From the NCBI GenBank assembly GCA_942486035.1, contig CALNXK010000022.1, positions 4,234,001 to 4,298,000 on the forward strand: a stretch of DNA of 64,000 bases, in the 5' to 3' direction. Position numbers and translations under genes: made by a program. The notes under the pieces are model-generated. The model saw only the letters and a list, made by a program, of their open reading frames with translations, did not search any database and was not told the origin of the DNA. The stretch comes from Porites lobata. Taxonomy: Eukaryota > Cnidaria > Anthozoa > Scleractinia > Poritidae. Position 1 is the stretch's first letter, and each line of letters begins with the position of its first letter. Shown piece by piece: positions 32,370 to 44,674 of this stretch.

Positions 32370-33464
32370 CTGGAAGACAAAAGAAACATAAACTGAATGT
32401 CTGCTGGTTCGTCATCTGTAAAACTTGATCTTAAATTGCTGCTTAAATGAAAAAAAAAACTACCTAAATTAATGAAAAGTAGCTGGAGGTATTCCACAAC
32501 CATTGCTAAAGATTTATAGCATTCTGAACTTAAGTGGATTCAGCTAGCGCTCCGTTCGTTCGTTTGACAGAGCCACTCGTATTTTATGCCTCGCAATATT
32601 ATTGTGCAGTTCTCAGTTTTGCGTTCAGCCTCCCTTATACTGCAACGATTAACCCTTACCTTTCAAAGTATTAACACGATCACCGATCACCGTTTTTCAG
32701 TTTGTTCAACCTACGAGATTTCCTGCAGAGAACCTTCTGAGCTTCCTCAAAGGCGAAATTACGTATTTGTACGTGCTGTTCCCCCGTTTCTAGGAAAAAA
32801 AAAGCGGAATTAATTGCACAAGAAGTCAACAACTGACGTCAACCCTACAAGGTTCACCAGTCAAGGATTAGCAAACTATTGCCAGTCACGCAACGCATTA
32901 TAAGGGAAGGAAAGGGACTGCACGGTTTATCTCTAAACCCTGACCCTAAAGATCAGGCGTCCTTTGTTAGCTAGCGGAACTGAATTTCGCGCTTACTTAA
33001 TTAAAAATGTATTCAGCCTCCATCTCCCACAACACAATTCAACGTAAATTCCAAAAAGTTAGGACCTTGCCGGATACAATAACATCATTCCTAAAATATC
33101 CGGGAATGCAAACAAATACTAATACCCTGGGGGCACTCTTATATAAAAGCGAAGGGGCGGGCGTGATCGGCGGGCGTAGCTCAGGCCTCAGTATTCGGCC
33201 TAAAGGATACCATAACTCAACACAGAAAAGTCTTTCGCGCTAGTTCGTCAAGAAAGGTGGGACGAGAGAGCAAACCAGGGGAATGAAGGGGACGGGTGAA
33301 GTTTCTTCCTTTCCCCTCCCCGTCCTTCCGTATCGGAAGTGCTCCCCCTCCCCCCGCCCTAGGTTGTAACCGGACTTTGCTCCGGAAAAAAGAAAAGAGT
33401 AACAAGAAGAAGCGCTGGATCTTTAGTGTCGAAATATTTCAAGATATTTAACTTGAGAGATCAG

Positions 33465-33895
33465 CCCGGGGTACTGGAAAAATTGGGTAGGGGTGCGGCC
33501 CCCGCTTCCCAAAACCCTTACCCTATTTATGACCAAAATCTGCGATTTTCCCCCTATTTATGACCTAACCAAAAATTTGATACCCTATTTATGACCTGAC
33601 CCTTAAAACAATACCCTGTTTCAGACCTGCCTTATAATTATTTCCCTAGTTCAGACCAATGTTAAAGGCAATGTTTATCTGCTTCTATTAGGTTAGGGGG
33701 ACATGATAAGGAAGTAGCTTCTTCTAAAAAAGTGCATTCAAGACTCAGTGCAAAAATCGTTATCCTATTTATGACCAAAATGGCGGCAAAATAGCCAAAA
33801 TCGATACCCAATTTATGACCAAAACGGCTGAAAAACCCTACCCTTTGGGGCCGCACATACCTATATAACCCATATTAGGGAGTACCCCCCCCGGG
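33465..33895. mobile_element. Element of 431 bp with 8-bp target duplication and internal TTTATGACC repeats
   Basis: Inverted ends CCCGGGGTACT and AGTACCCCCCCCGGGG. GAGATCAG is duplicated exactly at 33457-33464 and 33896-33903. CCTATTTATGACC or a close variant recurs about five times inside, in both halves. No coding capacity. Confidence 0.85.
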
Positions 33896-34239
33896 GAGAT
33901 CAGTTACAACAACCGTCTCAGTCAGATATAGCGCTGCATTTTCGTTAGTCACGTTTGCCTCACGATTTATAAATTTGAGTATTCATAAAGTTATGGGCAA
34001 GCCGGAGTTCGATTTTATTGACCACAATTTCAATTCAAGCTTCCCAGCTGACTTCCACCTCGCTCATTTTTCGTAAAGGAAGCCTCTTGTTCATCCAGTA
34101 GGTACTACAGAAGTTATGTTCATGCGGGTCCAAACTTCAGCATTTACGGTCGACTGAACAAGCTACAGTGATCTGTTTATCATAAAACTCACAGCTCTCG
34201 AAGTCGCATGTGCAAGGAAGCACGAAACGTTTAACATAT

Positions 34240-34697
34240 CAGTGCCGTAGTCAGACCAAACGGCCAACCGAGGCAGGCGGGAGTTGCTAGGGGTTCGGGG
34301 CGTGCCCCCCCGAGAAATTTTGAACTTTAGTCTCTCGGAAATGCGATTTGCAGCGTTTTCTGGGCCTTTCGGTAACTTTTTTTCGAGTTAATTTAAGTGG
34401 AATTTAAAAAGCAATAATCAGAAACAAGCTACATAATCTGGGTGACCGTTAACCTCGCCAATGGTTTTGATCAGTATTTGTTCAAAAAAAATTTGAGTTA
34501 ACGTACGTAGCCCCTTGAGATCGATGATATGGTAATTTTTTCATAGTATATTGACTGAATTGCTGAATTCTTTGTAATATCATGATGCGTTAAAAATATC
34601 CGATGATCGCTTATGTAAAATAAAAATGATCGGGGAAATTCGTCAAAATTTTACCGAGGCGAGTGCCTCGGTTGGCCTCATACTAGCTACGGCGCTG
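34240..34697. mobile_element. MITE-like element of 458 bp, CAGTGCCGTAG ends
   Basis: The left end CAGTGCCGTAG and the right end CTACGGCGCTG are inverted. Further in, GCCAACCGAGGCA pairs with TGCCTCGGTTGGC. No convincing target duplication was found. Confidence 0.75.
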
Positions 34698-36567
34698 CAT
34701 ATAACATCATGCGGCAAGAACTATTCCAAACATTCTTAGTTGAAATTCCAAAGTGGCTTTCTGCTTTTTTGGGCACTTCCCTGCACGGCATGGATTAACG
34801 CTAATACTCCTGATTTTTTCAATTTGCTTAGACTGTTTGGGTGTTTTTTGCGCCCCAGACGGCCGCTCTTACGGTGGTTCCGAACCCGCCGCCTCAATTT
34901 TTTAAAACTTTGCACAAATCAAATCTTGACCTGGCTACTGACACCTTAAGTTGCAGCCACAACCTGCTCCTGCAAATGGACCCCATTGGCATGTTAATTA
35001 AAATTTGCTAATAAACTACTAATTCTTCGAACTGATCTCCATACTTTTCCTTAAAGAATTATTTGAGAGAAATTGTCTATAGTTTGATCAATTTATTAAT
35101 TCTCATGTCCTTAGCGGAGTGTGGAAAATTGACACAGAAATTAATACAAAAACAAGACCTCAGTAGGCAAATAAAGAGAAAGACAAGTCGCCATGAGCCG
35201 CCTTCAACTGCGTAAATCCAGTTCAATTCGCAGTTGCTTTATATATGATGGGAAAATTATCACTTTCTTATCGCATAGTCCTTCTTGAGTTTTCTACGAT
35301 TTTGGCCGGCCATATACTTTTCTTTTTTCTTTTTTTTTCTTCTCTACTTAAGTCGTTTTTGTGGAGATAGGCTCTTTCTTATCATGGATCGATGAAATGA
35401 ACTTGGAATCATTTCTTAATCTTTGTTTAACTCTGGATAACGTTTTTAATATTTAGTGTTTTAGCTTTATTTGAACAACTCAAACCACAAACTTTCCTTT
35501 CTTGCGACAAAGAACATTTATCTAAAAAAGAAACAACACTAACGTTGACATGATAATAAAAAGTGAAGGAAAAAAGAGCTAAAAACAAACTTGCTTTAAT
35601 TAATAATTGTCTTTATTTGGATATCTTCCCTGCTTTTTGTTTTTGTTATTTTCAATCAACGTTTATTCAATCAAACTCTTAACGGGTAAAAATATGCCTG
35701 TAACAGTAAAATTTTATCTCAGAATTTTAAAGGAATTGGTATCATGGGTCCAGTCCAACAGTTATTTTCAAAACAAGATTAATTTCAACTTGTTATGCGT
35801 TAGTAAAAAGTATCCAGTATGTAATCTCAGACAAATAAAATCAAAAGATTTTTATTTGCATTTTATGGACGATTCTGCAGAAGGAGATTTAATGGTTGCA
35901 AATTTTTAATAACGTGAACGGCCGTTCTAACACTTTAAACCCGTTTGTAATTTTAACACTTACTATTCAAATTTAAGATATTTTAACGGAACATTTATTA
36001 CCTTGTCCAAAGGACACTCAACAGTAAACTTCACTGACTTAGGTGGCATATATGCATCCCCTGCAGTGTTACTGTACTGAATGACTCAATGTTTATGTTT
36101 ATCGATAAAAAGTAAACAGGTAAAACAGCTGCTGTAGGAGTTTACGTAGATACATTCAGTTGTCGGATCCAAATCGCAGTCCTTCGTACACACGCGCAGG
36201 ACTATGTAAACGTTCTTTTGCCGAAACCGCAATATTGCATTGTTTCTTGACAAAGAAGGCGTGGACACCAAAAATAGTTTAACTTTACGTGCTCAAACCC
36301 AGGTGACGAAGCACAAGTTGAAAGGCAGCTTCGTTACTTCAAGTACTAGATAAGTCATGTGTCATTTTTGCTTTGGTTCAGTACAAGTTGACCCAAGCTG
36401 CACACACCTTGCGGATAGCTCAGGCCACTTAATCAGATGAATGAAAGTCTTAAGGCTCCTGGCATCATTTATTTTGCACACTGACCTGAATAATCAAAGT
36501 ACAGGGTCATATTCATATTGATAGTTCAACAGCAGCAAAAGAAAGGAAAAAGAGCGAAAACACAGTC
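34698..36567. other. Gene-free spacer upstream of the GPCR
   Basis: AT-rich DNA with short chance open frames only. A frame at 35607 with a hydrophobic start lacks an in-frame ATG there and has no recognisable similarity. No repeat boundary was seen. Confidence 0.5.
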
Positions 36568-37713
36568 ATGCAGATGTTATCAGAAATCCAAAGAAATACT
36601 TCTTCCCTTCTTGATACATACCGGCAAGCTATAAAGTTTAAAAGAGTGCTTGATAATTACCGGAACAACTTGTACAGTACTAGTCTGGTCTTGTTGGCGT
36701 TAGGCGCAGCAGAAAATATCGTTGTGTGCTCGGTTCTCCTCAAAGCTTCTAAATCGGGAAGAGCCACACAGCCCAACGCAAAGTTATCCAACTTCCTCAT
36801 TCTTCAGTTGGCGATCACAGACCTAGTATTCAGAGCTCTTAATGTACTTCGTAAAACATTTGCGAACTTTTGGGAAATAAGTCCTGAACATTGTAAAACA
36901 GTGATATTTACACAGTTTACCTGCGCCGCGGTGACGTTCGTGCTGCTTTCAGGGATTGCCCTCGATCGGTACATTCACATCATATTTCCTGTTCGAAGTT
37001 TGGGATTGAAGCCAAGAAAATGCTTGACTATGCTTCTGATCTGGGTTTATGCCATGTTAATTTGTTCCGGATTCATTCCAAGCGCTACTGTGTCTGCGAA
37101 TATTTTTAATTTCCGCCATAAGAATCGTCCATTCTTAAACTTAACGCAGAACAACGTAAGCCGCTGGCGAGATATTAGGGAGCCTAGAAAGCACTGTACA
37201 CCGGGATCTGTGGGATCATTAGAGCGACAGGTTGCCTTTACTACTTATTTTCTGTTGGCTTTTGTTGTACCTTTGGTTTGCATCATATTCTCATACACCA
37301 AGATAACTTGCTTTCTTTCGAACAAAGCAAAAGCAAGTAATCACGTACACCGTAACATAGCAAGAGCTAAATTGCGCGCTGTGCGAATGTGTGTGCTTGT
37401 CGTCCTCAGTTTTATCGTCAGCTGGGGTCCAATAATGATTCTAGACATCATTACTTCTTATCATCACGATCACTTACGAAAAAAAGCTTCAGGAAATTTA
37501 CCTTTAAGGCCCCTTTTTGACTGTTTCTCTCTAACGAGTTCCATTTTTAATCCGATCATATACGCCTTCTGTGACGCCAGTTTCAGAAGAAATCTCCGTC
37601 TTTTGCTCTGTTCTCCAAAAACGACCCGTTTCGAAGTCAATCGAATTTCCCCTTCTAGGAATAAGGGCAACTCTCCGATACAACTCACTACTTTTAATAG
37701 AAGGGAGCCATGA
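36568..37713 (+). CDS. Intronless class A (rhodopsin-like) G protein-coupled receptor, 381 residues, orphan
   Basis: Seven hydrophobic segments carry the class A landmarks: Asn50 (1.50), Asp85 (2.50) in LAITDLV, Cys109 at the top of helix 3, DRY at 133-135, Trp159 (4.50), Cys210 in loop 2 as disulphide partner, Pro235 (5.50), WGP at 286-288 in place of CWxP, and NPIIY at 328-332. Possible N-glycosylation sites are at Asn10 (NTS), Asn191 (NLT) and Asn196 (NVS). A short basic cytoplasmic tail contains Cys348, a possible palmitoylation site. The first ATG (36568) is used; a second Met two codons later is equally possible. One exon is usual for the many cnidarian class A receptors. The helix 5-6 layout is peptide-receptor-like (GnRH/vasopressin region), but the ligand cannot be assigned. 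Helix 1 has AEN where most receptors have GN. No nearby poly(A) signal was seen. Confidence 0.92.
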   Translation: MQMLSEIQRNTSSLLDTYRQAIKFKRVLDNYRNNLYSTSLVLLALGAAENIVVCSVLLKASKSGRATQPNAKLSNFLILQLAITDLVFRALNVLRKTFANFWEISPEHCKTVIFTQFTCAAVTFVLLSGIALDRYIHIIFPVRSLGLKPRKCLTMLLIWVYAMLICSGFIPSATVSANIFNFRHKNRPFLNLTQNNVSRWRDIREPRKHCTPGSVGSLERQVAFTTYFLLAFVVPLVCIIFSYTKITCFLSNKAKASNHVHRNIARAKLRAVRMCVLVVLSFIVSWGPIMILDIITSYHHDHLRKKASGNLPLRPLFDCFSLTSSIFNPIIYAFCDASFRRNLRLLLCSPKTTRFEVNRISPSRNKGNSPIQLTTFNRREP

Positions 37714-38645
37714 ATGTGAACTTTTAGCTCAGATTTGCGATATACTTAGGCTCATCAGTGCTCCCTTGTTATTAGGTGTCAGAACAATTTTGTTAAACGA
37801 TACCAAATGAATGTAGCCATGGTCATTGCAAACAACGATTTGATGGGATAACTCGGCATGTAGCAATAGAGAAATTAAGGTAAAGCTTATGAATTGTCTA
37901 CTTATAGCCTCAAATTATTTTAATATTTAACTGAAAAGTAGCATATATACCGGACGACAGCATTCATAGAGCGTCATTCGTAGCTGCTATTTTCTTTTTT
38001 TTTGCTCTTAAAAGCAAAAATTACCCCGTTCCATGTAATGATAATTCCAAAAATGTGGGTGTTTCTTATTGCTACGACTGTGTTCTGTGCTTGGTATTTG
38101 TAACTATTTGTATTTTGTCAAAAAAAGGAAACTTATACCCCTCAGTTCTTGTAGTAAAGTTCATGTGATTTATCAAAGTTTAGTGTCTTGTGGCAGTCGA
38201 TGACACAAAGTTCCTTAAAATGAAAGTCAAAAACAGCTCGTTAAACCCTGTGAGGCATCGGATAGATGCCATAGATACGGAACTGTCAGCAAAGAGGTAA
38301 ATTATGTTGAGCTGTATTCTTAGACCTCTGTAACGCCTTTATAAATAAAGTCGACCACATATAAAGTTTACAATACATAAGTTGCTATCTTTGGGCTAAT
38401 TTCTGATGCAGCTAAATTATTAAGCAATGATTTACTTCTACGTTTTTTTCTTTTAATTTTTTAAAGTTATTTTCAGAATTAATTTATTACGAATGGAGAA
38501 TTAGTTATAATAGCTTTTGCAGCACTGTAGTATTCGGTTATAGGGATGCAAATAAAGCTTGTTGTTGCTGTTGTTGATGTTGGTTATAATCATATACTGG
38601 TAGAAGTATACACAATGTACATCTTGCGGACCCGTCGTAGTCATC

Positions 38646-38860
38646 TTAACCCTTTCACTGCCAAATATGACCAAAGGCAAATTCGACAAAACTCCCAAAT
38701 TTCATTTTGTAAAATTTTTTAAAACAAATAACACCACATGAAAGTACTTCCAAAGAGATTTCATTTGAATGGTCGCACCACATGATTTTGTCCACAGATG
38801 TAAAAGTAAGAACCACCTCACAAACTCCATCATCCACTCTGGCAGTGAAAGGCCGGGTTA
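38646..38860. mobile_element. MITE of about 215 bp, TTAACCCTTTCACTGCC ends
   Basis: The left end TTAACCCTTTCACTGCC pairs with GGCAGTGAAAGGCCGGGTTA at the right, apart from a small insertion. It lies downstream of the GPCR. Confidence 0.7.
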
Positions 38861-39505
38861 GTAGGGTTTGCTTTCCCAATGAATCGATCTGATTGCGGAA
38901 ACTCCTTCCAAAAAGGATTCTAAAACACAGGCAAATAACGACGGATCGTGATTTTGCTAATACAGCTTTTGGGTTCCTGTGTGTACCTTTGAAAAATTTA
39001 TGGGGTAAAAGTAGGAATGATGTCATGAAATGTGACGTCACTATTTGGTGCCACCATGACACCTATGAAATTTGATTGACACAATGCTCCGTATTTGGTG
39101 AAGTCTGGTAAAGAAAAAAATTTACAGTATAAATCATGGCATGTTTTGGTGTTTCGGTACACTGAGTTTTTCTCAATACAGAGACAGCAAGCAATAGGAG
39201 GCTAATAGGCTCCTGCACACGATCATTTCATACCTTTGAAAATGGATGACATTACGCAGCTTTCATCCTTATATATTAATGCACTAATACTTCAATTGAA
39301 AAAATAAGGACTGCAATCTTGCAAATGTCTCTTATTCAGTTTTAAGATACAGAATTTATAGATCGATTTCAGTCTGTTTAGTTATCAGTCTCTACTTTCA
39401 GATTTTGACTGGAAAAATGCTAGTATGTTCTCCCAAAAAGTGTTCAATGATCGAAACACCTTAACCGAAAAAGCTAAACTTTGGTTTTAGGCCTCAGCCG
39501 TCTAT

Positions 39506-39745
39506 AGACTGCAAAACAGTCGGGTTTTTTCTCAAAATCAGTAAAGAAATCGAAAAAGCGTGGCGTAATAGTCTTACGCGCGCTTCTCGCGCGAGCCTCA
39601 CACCCGTAGGGCGTGTGAGGCGAGAGAAAAAAAATTTTAGCGTCTCTCTCCAATCTCGCTCTCTGTTTTCAGCCTCGTTCCAGACCTTTTGTTTGACTGC
39701 TCGCGCGTACTTGAATACGCAAAAATACGGACTGTTTTGCAGTCT
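39506..39745. mobile_element. MITE of about 240 bp, AGACTGCAAAACAGTC ends
   Basis: The left end AGACTGCAAAACAGTC and the right end GGACTGTTTTGCAGTCT are inverted. The core contains CCTCACACCCGTAGGGCGTG, a GC-rich hairpin. Confidence 0.75.
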
Positions 39746-39885
39746 ACCGTCGTATAACGGTCGTACAAAGTTACCGCGGTCAAAGTTACGCATAGAGACT
39801 CAAGGCAGTATTATTGAGCTCCTTGTGGTTTCTTGTTTATACAAATGATCGGCCCATTGTGATCAAGCGCTCGGAGGTATCTGTT

Positions 39886-40004
39886 GTGGTTCATTTTTAT
39901 CCTTGGTTTAAATTGTATTTCCCTTTGTTTTAGGGTATGGTAATGAATGATAATGAGTTCAATGCAAAGAGAAATAAAATTTAAACCAAGGATAAAATTG
40001 CACC
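39886..40004. mobile_element. ATCCTTGGTTTAAA palindromic MITE, copy 2
   Basis: TTATCCTTGGTTTAAATT on the left and AATTTAAACCAAGGATAA on the right form near-perfect arms. This is the best-preserved of three copies in the window. Confidence 0.85.
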
Positions 40005-40558
40005 AATTGATATCCCTTCAGAAACCAGCTGACAATGTGCAAGGGATTATTTCTTTACGACGAAACGTTTACCAGTGCAGGCCATTTGGTTGCTTGATCT
40101 GGTCAAGCCGTAGTCCATCCTCTGATTCTGCCAATGATTACACAAACATCTGAGCATGAGATGTTCATTTCGGAACACCTCCCAATGTTGTTACTTACCA
40201 ACAAATTTGGGCGGGGGAAGAAAATATGTCGCTGGCGATACCATTATTGAAATATTCCGCCTATGCCCCTGTTCGACCTTCTACGTCAAAATGTATTCTA
40301 CACAAACTTTAACGAAGAAAAAGTGTTATTTCAGTAGATCACATCAAAATGAATGCTAGTTTATTTGTAGGCTTCGAAAGATCATTCTTAAGCAGTAAGT
40401 TGTACACGCTGTCATGCTTATGCGATAGTTTTTCATCAATAATTCTAAAAATTCTGCTCTGATCTAACTGTTCACGCCGGATGTCTTTGTTAACTCTCCC
40501 ATAACTGCCCAACCTAAAGGGCCTCTTTCACGCGTAGCTTTCCTTTCCAGGTAATTAA

Positions 40559-41690
40559 AGGGACTGGTTCACGATAATGTGCATGCGCGCCGTTTGTCTC
40601 TTCAGAATAAATTTGTTGGGTCAACACTAAATTCGAAATCGCCATTACCGGTACAATCATTGAAAATCCTTCGTTTTATTCGGACATCCGTTGCTTTGGC
40701 TGGTCTAGTTATACTTCGGTAGTGGTGATTCACGTGTGGTTGTGTCGTCTGACTGGTTACGTTTTAAGAAGACGCAAAAAATAATGTTTTGATCATGGAG
40801 GTTCAGAAGAGCATCGTGGCCGTCCGGCAAGAGGACGTTCTCAAGAGTCTTTGGAGATAGAGAAGCTTAAAATATCGATCTGGTATGGTTCTAGGAGTAG
40901 TGTGTGGCTAACGAAAAGAATACACGACACTTGGAAAGTGGTTAAAGGCATGAGTTCGTTCAACTTTGATTTGATTTTTGACTCCGACCTGTAGTTATAC
41001 TGCAACAGGCCGCGCGATCTTCACCGATCTGGTACACTTGAAATGTTCCTTGTATCTTTGCTTTACGATCGTATATGTTTAAGAATTGATGTTTTTAAAA
41101 TAAATTATTCCCTGAATATTCTGTTTATAATCTAGTTTCTTTCTGTGTGCTACTCGATAACATTTGTTTTGCGGAACACTGACCCGATGCAACGCGAATG
41201 AATTTGTTCATTTGCTGATAAGCAATTGAAATTTATACTCAGTTAAGGATAATCTTCATACTCATACGTTGTGTGTTTTTGTCACCGGTCAGACGCTATT
41301 TGTAGGTATTTGTGGGTTTGTATAAGACGAACTGAGAGAACAGTAACAAGATGTTTGTTTACAAATTTTGTTTGCCGATCGGCGACTGTTTTGTTAGCGT
41401 GGGTACGACCTCGTAAAAATACACGTTGGTAAATGTTTGTTTCAAAGCAGGACAGGGCTGTAAATCTTATTCTTATCGACTGCAACATATATCTGAGGAG
41501 TAGCAAAGAATAAACTTGAATTATGGGGATAAATAAAATCAAACCAAATGCCCGTAAATACTCTCGCGTAGCGAACAATTATTTGAATTTTGTAAATTTA
41601 CTTGCGTGCATCTAACTCGCTTCCGATTGGTTGAAAAACAATCAGCTACTGTCAGAACTGACACATGCGCATTATCGTGAACCAGTCCCT
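40559..41690. mobile_element. TTAA-flanked (piggyBac-like) non-autonomous element, 1,132 bp
   Basis: Ends AGGGACTGGTTCACGATAATG and inverse, each directly next to TTAA (40555-40558 and 41691-41694). The interior has no long open frame. The piggyBac assignment rests on the TTAA target only. Confidence 0.75.
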
Positions 41691-41694
41691 TTAA

Positions 41695-42262
41695 CCCCCC
41701 CCCGAAGGTACTCAGTGGGGAGCCTCCGCCCCGAGATACAATCCTTACCCTTTGGTATACAGTCAAACCTCTTTAATACGGACACCAAAGGGGCAGAACC
41801 AAGTGTCCGCTTTACAGAGGTGTCCGTATTATAGAGGTAGGGAATGCATGATTTTTGGCTTTTCTGGGACCAAACGAACTGTCCGTAATAGATTAGAGAG
41901 GTGTCCGTATTATAGAGGTGTCCGTAAGGAGAGGTTAGACTATACCTTTTGTTGACAAATGGTACCCGTTTCACAAACGTAGTTTAAAAGTAGGCATCCC
42001 CTTATAACTGCTGTAAATGCACTCGTCTGTCTTTAAAATATGAACAAATCACAAAACAAAGACGCTCTCTAGACTTTTTCACAGCTATAACATTCATCCG
42101 GCTGTTAGCCCTTTGAGGCCTTTTTACAGACCGAAATGACAGATTTCCCTACCCTTTGATATACTTCAACTAGTAAAATCCCTATTCTTTCTTATACCTG
42201 AAGCCCCAAAAAAGCGGTACCCCTTTCAGGCGGGGCCTTCCCGGATAGTATCCCCCACCCCC
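41695..42262 (-). mobile_element. Dispersed element with C-rich ends, related to 55190-55360
   Basis: C-rich ends (CCCCCCCCCGAAGGTACT; GATAGTATCCCCCACCC) are roughly inverted. The interior, reverse-complemented, matches 55190-55360 (GTTGAAGTATAT, GGTAGGGGAATCTGTCAT-like, GTGAAAAAGACTAGA-like). A second element is inserted at 41760-41941. It abuts the TTAA element on its left. Confidence 0.7.
41760..41941. mobile_element. TA-flanked MITE nested in the preceding element
   Basis: CAGTCAAACCTC at the left and GAGGTTAGACT at the right are inverted and both flanked by TA. GAGGTGTCCGTATTATAGAG recurs inside. The pattern fits a Tc1/mariner- or pogo-type non-autonomous element. Confidence 0.75.
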
Positions 42263-42729
42263 CTGGCTAAGACCATAGCCACGCTAGACATGCTGTCCAT
42301 GTCAAGTGGTCTTTGATAGGTATTAGCCTCTGAACTTTACAAATGAGCAAGATCAACGATGAGATAAAAATGTTTCACTACTTTAATTTCGGGGCAGTGA
42401 TAGTACCTGATCTACAAGATGCTTGAAAAGTAAAAATACGAACAACGTGGATTAGTAAAGTTGAAAGCAGAAAAAGAGATTTGGAACTTTCAAAGTTTTT
42501 CAAGGCTTTTGCTGTCAGCTTTGATAGTCATTTCTTAATATTGATGAACAGAATCAGTTCTATTTTTTACTATAAGAATGTAACTGTCTAAATCAGAGAT
42601 TAAAAGTTTTTATCCATTTAAACGACCTTGGGGAAGGCGTGAGCAGCTTAAAACTAATGAAATTCACTCTCTTATAACAGGAATCGGCTCCTGCTTATAG
42701 TTTATAATTTTATTGTTATCTCTTCTGCG

Positions 42730-42798
42730 TAGCCTCCCTCTCCACAATGGGGAGGGATGAAAAACGAGCTCCCCTAAAAACGCCTGCGTGGGAGGCTG
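42730..42798. mobile_element. Mutator-like mini-MITE, TAGCCTCC variant, 69 bp, exact 9-bp target duplication
   Basis: The element starts TAGCCTCCCTC and ends GGGAGGCTG. TCTTCTGCG is duplicated exactly at 42721-42729 and 42799-42807. Confidence 0.85.
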
Positions 42799-43141
42799 TC
42801 TTCTGCGCGGAAGTAATAGGGCGCTGATGATGATTTCCGCGTCAGTCACTATCCGACCCGTAGTCCTGTTGTCGAAAATTCACACTTTATCTTAACTTGC
42901 AATATGCACCTGGGTCTATATATCGCACCTTCCTAAGCGGTCATAGGGAGGTGTTTTAAAAAGAAGGGGTATAGCAAGAGGGGTTTCAGGGTGGGTTGGG
43001 GGATTCATTTGAGCTTTTCCTCTACTTATACCTGAAAAGACTGCAGTTTGGGTTATTTTAGAAATCGAGCGCCATATTTTCTGACGGGCTTGCAGGATGA
43101 TCTTATACCTTACCGGAATAAGCTAGTATAAAGTAAAAGTT

Positions 43142-43261
43142 ATGGTTTTAATTGATCCTTGGTTTAAATGTAGTTTTCCTTTTCTTTATATACTCATTAC
43201 TATCAGACTAAAAAACAAAAAAAAGCAAACTAAATTTGAACCAAGGATAACACTAAACCAC
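43142..43261. mobile_element. ATCCTTGGTTTAAA palindromic MITE, copy 3
   Basis: GATCCTTGGTTTAAAT on the left and ATTTGAACCAAGGAT on the right are inverted, with the same AT-rich centre as the other copies. Confidence 0.8.
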
Positions 43262-43850
43262 AACTCACCAACATACAGTGTATAATAACCATCCGCACTG
43301 GGATAGCAATTAAGGGTTACAGAACTTTTCCAGGGGTACGCAGTTTTCCAAGTCAGCCCCACCCCATCGTTTTCCTGCGGATGACGTGATTTTTCTTTCG
43401 TTTTTATCATTTTAGTGAGGCTATCATCTTTCTTAGTCTTAGGACCGTGTCCTTCAGGCAGCAGTTAAGGCTACTGCGGGTGGAAAAAATTTTGGGAAAA
43501 CACCATTTGAAAAATGATCTGAATGAAGCAAAAGTGGTGTTACATAGGCAATTGCTTCGTTTTTCGGCTATCCCTCATTAAGTTTTTGTCCCTTGGCTTT
43601 ATTCATGTATTCTGGTTTGGATTCTCGGTTCCATGTATTGAACATTTTTTTCAGGTACGCACATGCGCACTAGCGTACAGGTAGCCACGCAGGGTCTTCC
43701 CGTTTGCCACCGACATATTGGAAAACGAGAAGACCCTGGGGACGAGGTTTGGCCTTTGCCGAGGAAGAAACGCTCGTATCCTTTGAGTCAATCAACATTT
43801 AGAATTTCGCTCTCAACACGCAGTTCAATATCAAAACGTACTATAAAGGC

Positions 43851-43852
<2 letters not shown>

Positions 43853-43889
<37 letters not shown>
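43853..43889. repeat. CA dinucleotide microsatellite
   Basis: An uninterrupted run of about eighteen CA units. Confidence 0.95.
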
Positions 43890-43891
<2 letters not shown>

Positions 43892-44674
43892 CAAAAAAAA
43901 CAGCACGGAGTTCGAATATCAAAATAAACCAAAGGCAAAAAAGAAGAAGAAAAATGCATGGTTACCTTTACAGCACTTTTTAATTCGACTCTTACATTCC
44001 GCAATTTACTTCTCGGATTGAGTGTCATTCAATTTACATATCATGAGAAAGGTATTGATAATAATACATCACGACTGGTTTCACGTACAAAGATAAAATA
44101 TCCAGATATTTGGTGCCATCGTTCACTAACTAATGCAAAATATTCTGTAATGTAGGCACATTCTTCCATTACCGGTATACAAATTTATGGAAAACTTCAA
44201 AATGCCACGAGCGTAGAAGACTATTTTCTCGTCGCCTTCGTCTACTGAAATTGTAATTGTACTTCAATTCTATTTCAACTTGACATCTTAGAAAAAATAA
44301 TGATTATAAAACACCACACCAACGTTCTCGCTAGTGAGAATCCTCATGAAAAAATTTAACATCCATTATCTTGCCGACTTTCGTTCACAAAGCGATTAAG
44401 GTATAAGTAAATCGTAATAGTCCAGTTTCGACCTGAAAATTACCACTGAATACAAACAGGTAAGTCTGGTAAGTGTTTGAAATTTGAAAATACACAATAG
44501 ACAGAGTAACAAACAGGTCTCCTTCTCGTTGGAATTTGTGAATATACCTACGTCAGATGGAGGCAAAGCCTGTAAAAAATGCGTCTTCACTTCTTCTATT
44601 CAGCGGTCATAGCGAACTCGAAACTGGGCTACTCTACTGTAAATAATATAAAGGTGTTTTAAAAATGACTCAGT

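Noticed and set aside
33465..33895. Repeated TTTATGACC units resembling a CRISPR or satellite array
   Set aside because: The units are short, irregularly spaced and bounded by transposon ends with a target duplication; this is animal DNA.
43663..43983. 106-codon frame with a His-Thr repeat
   Set aside because: The repeat is the translated CA microsatellite, and there is no other coding signal.
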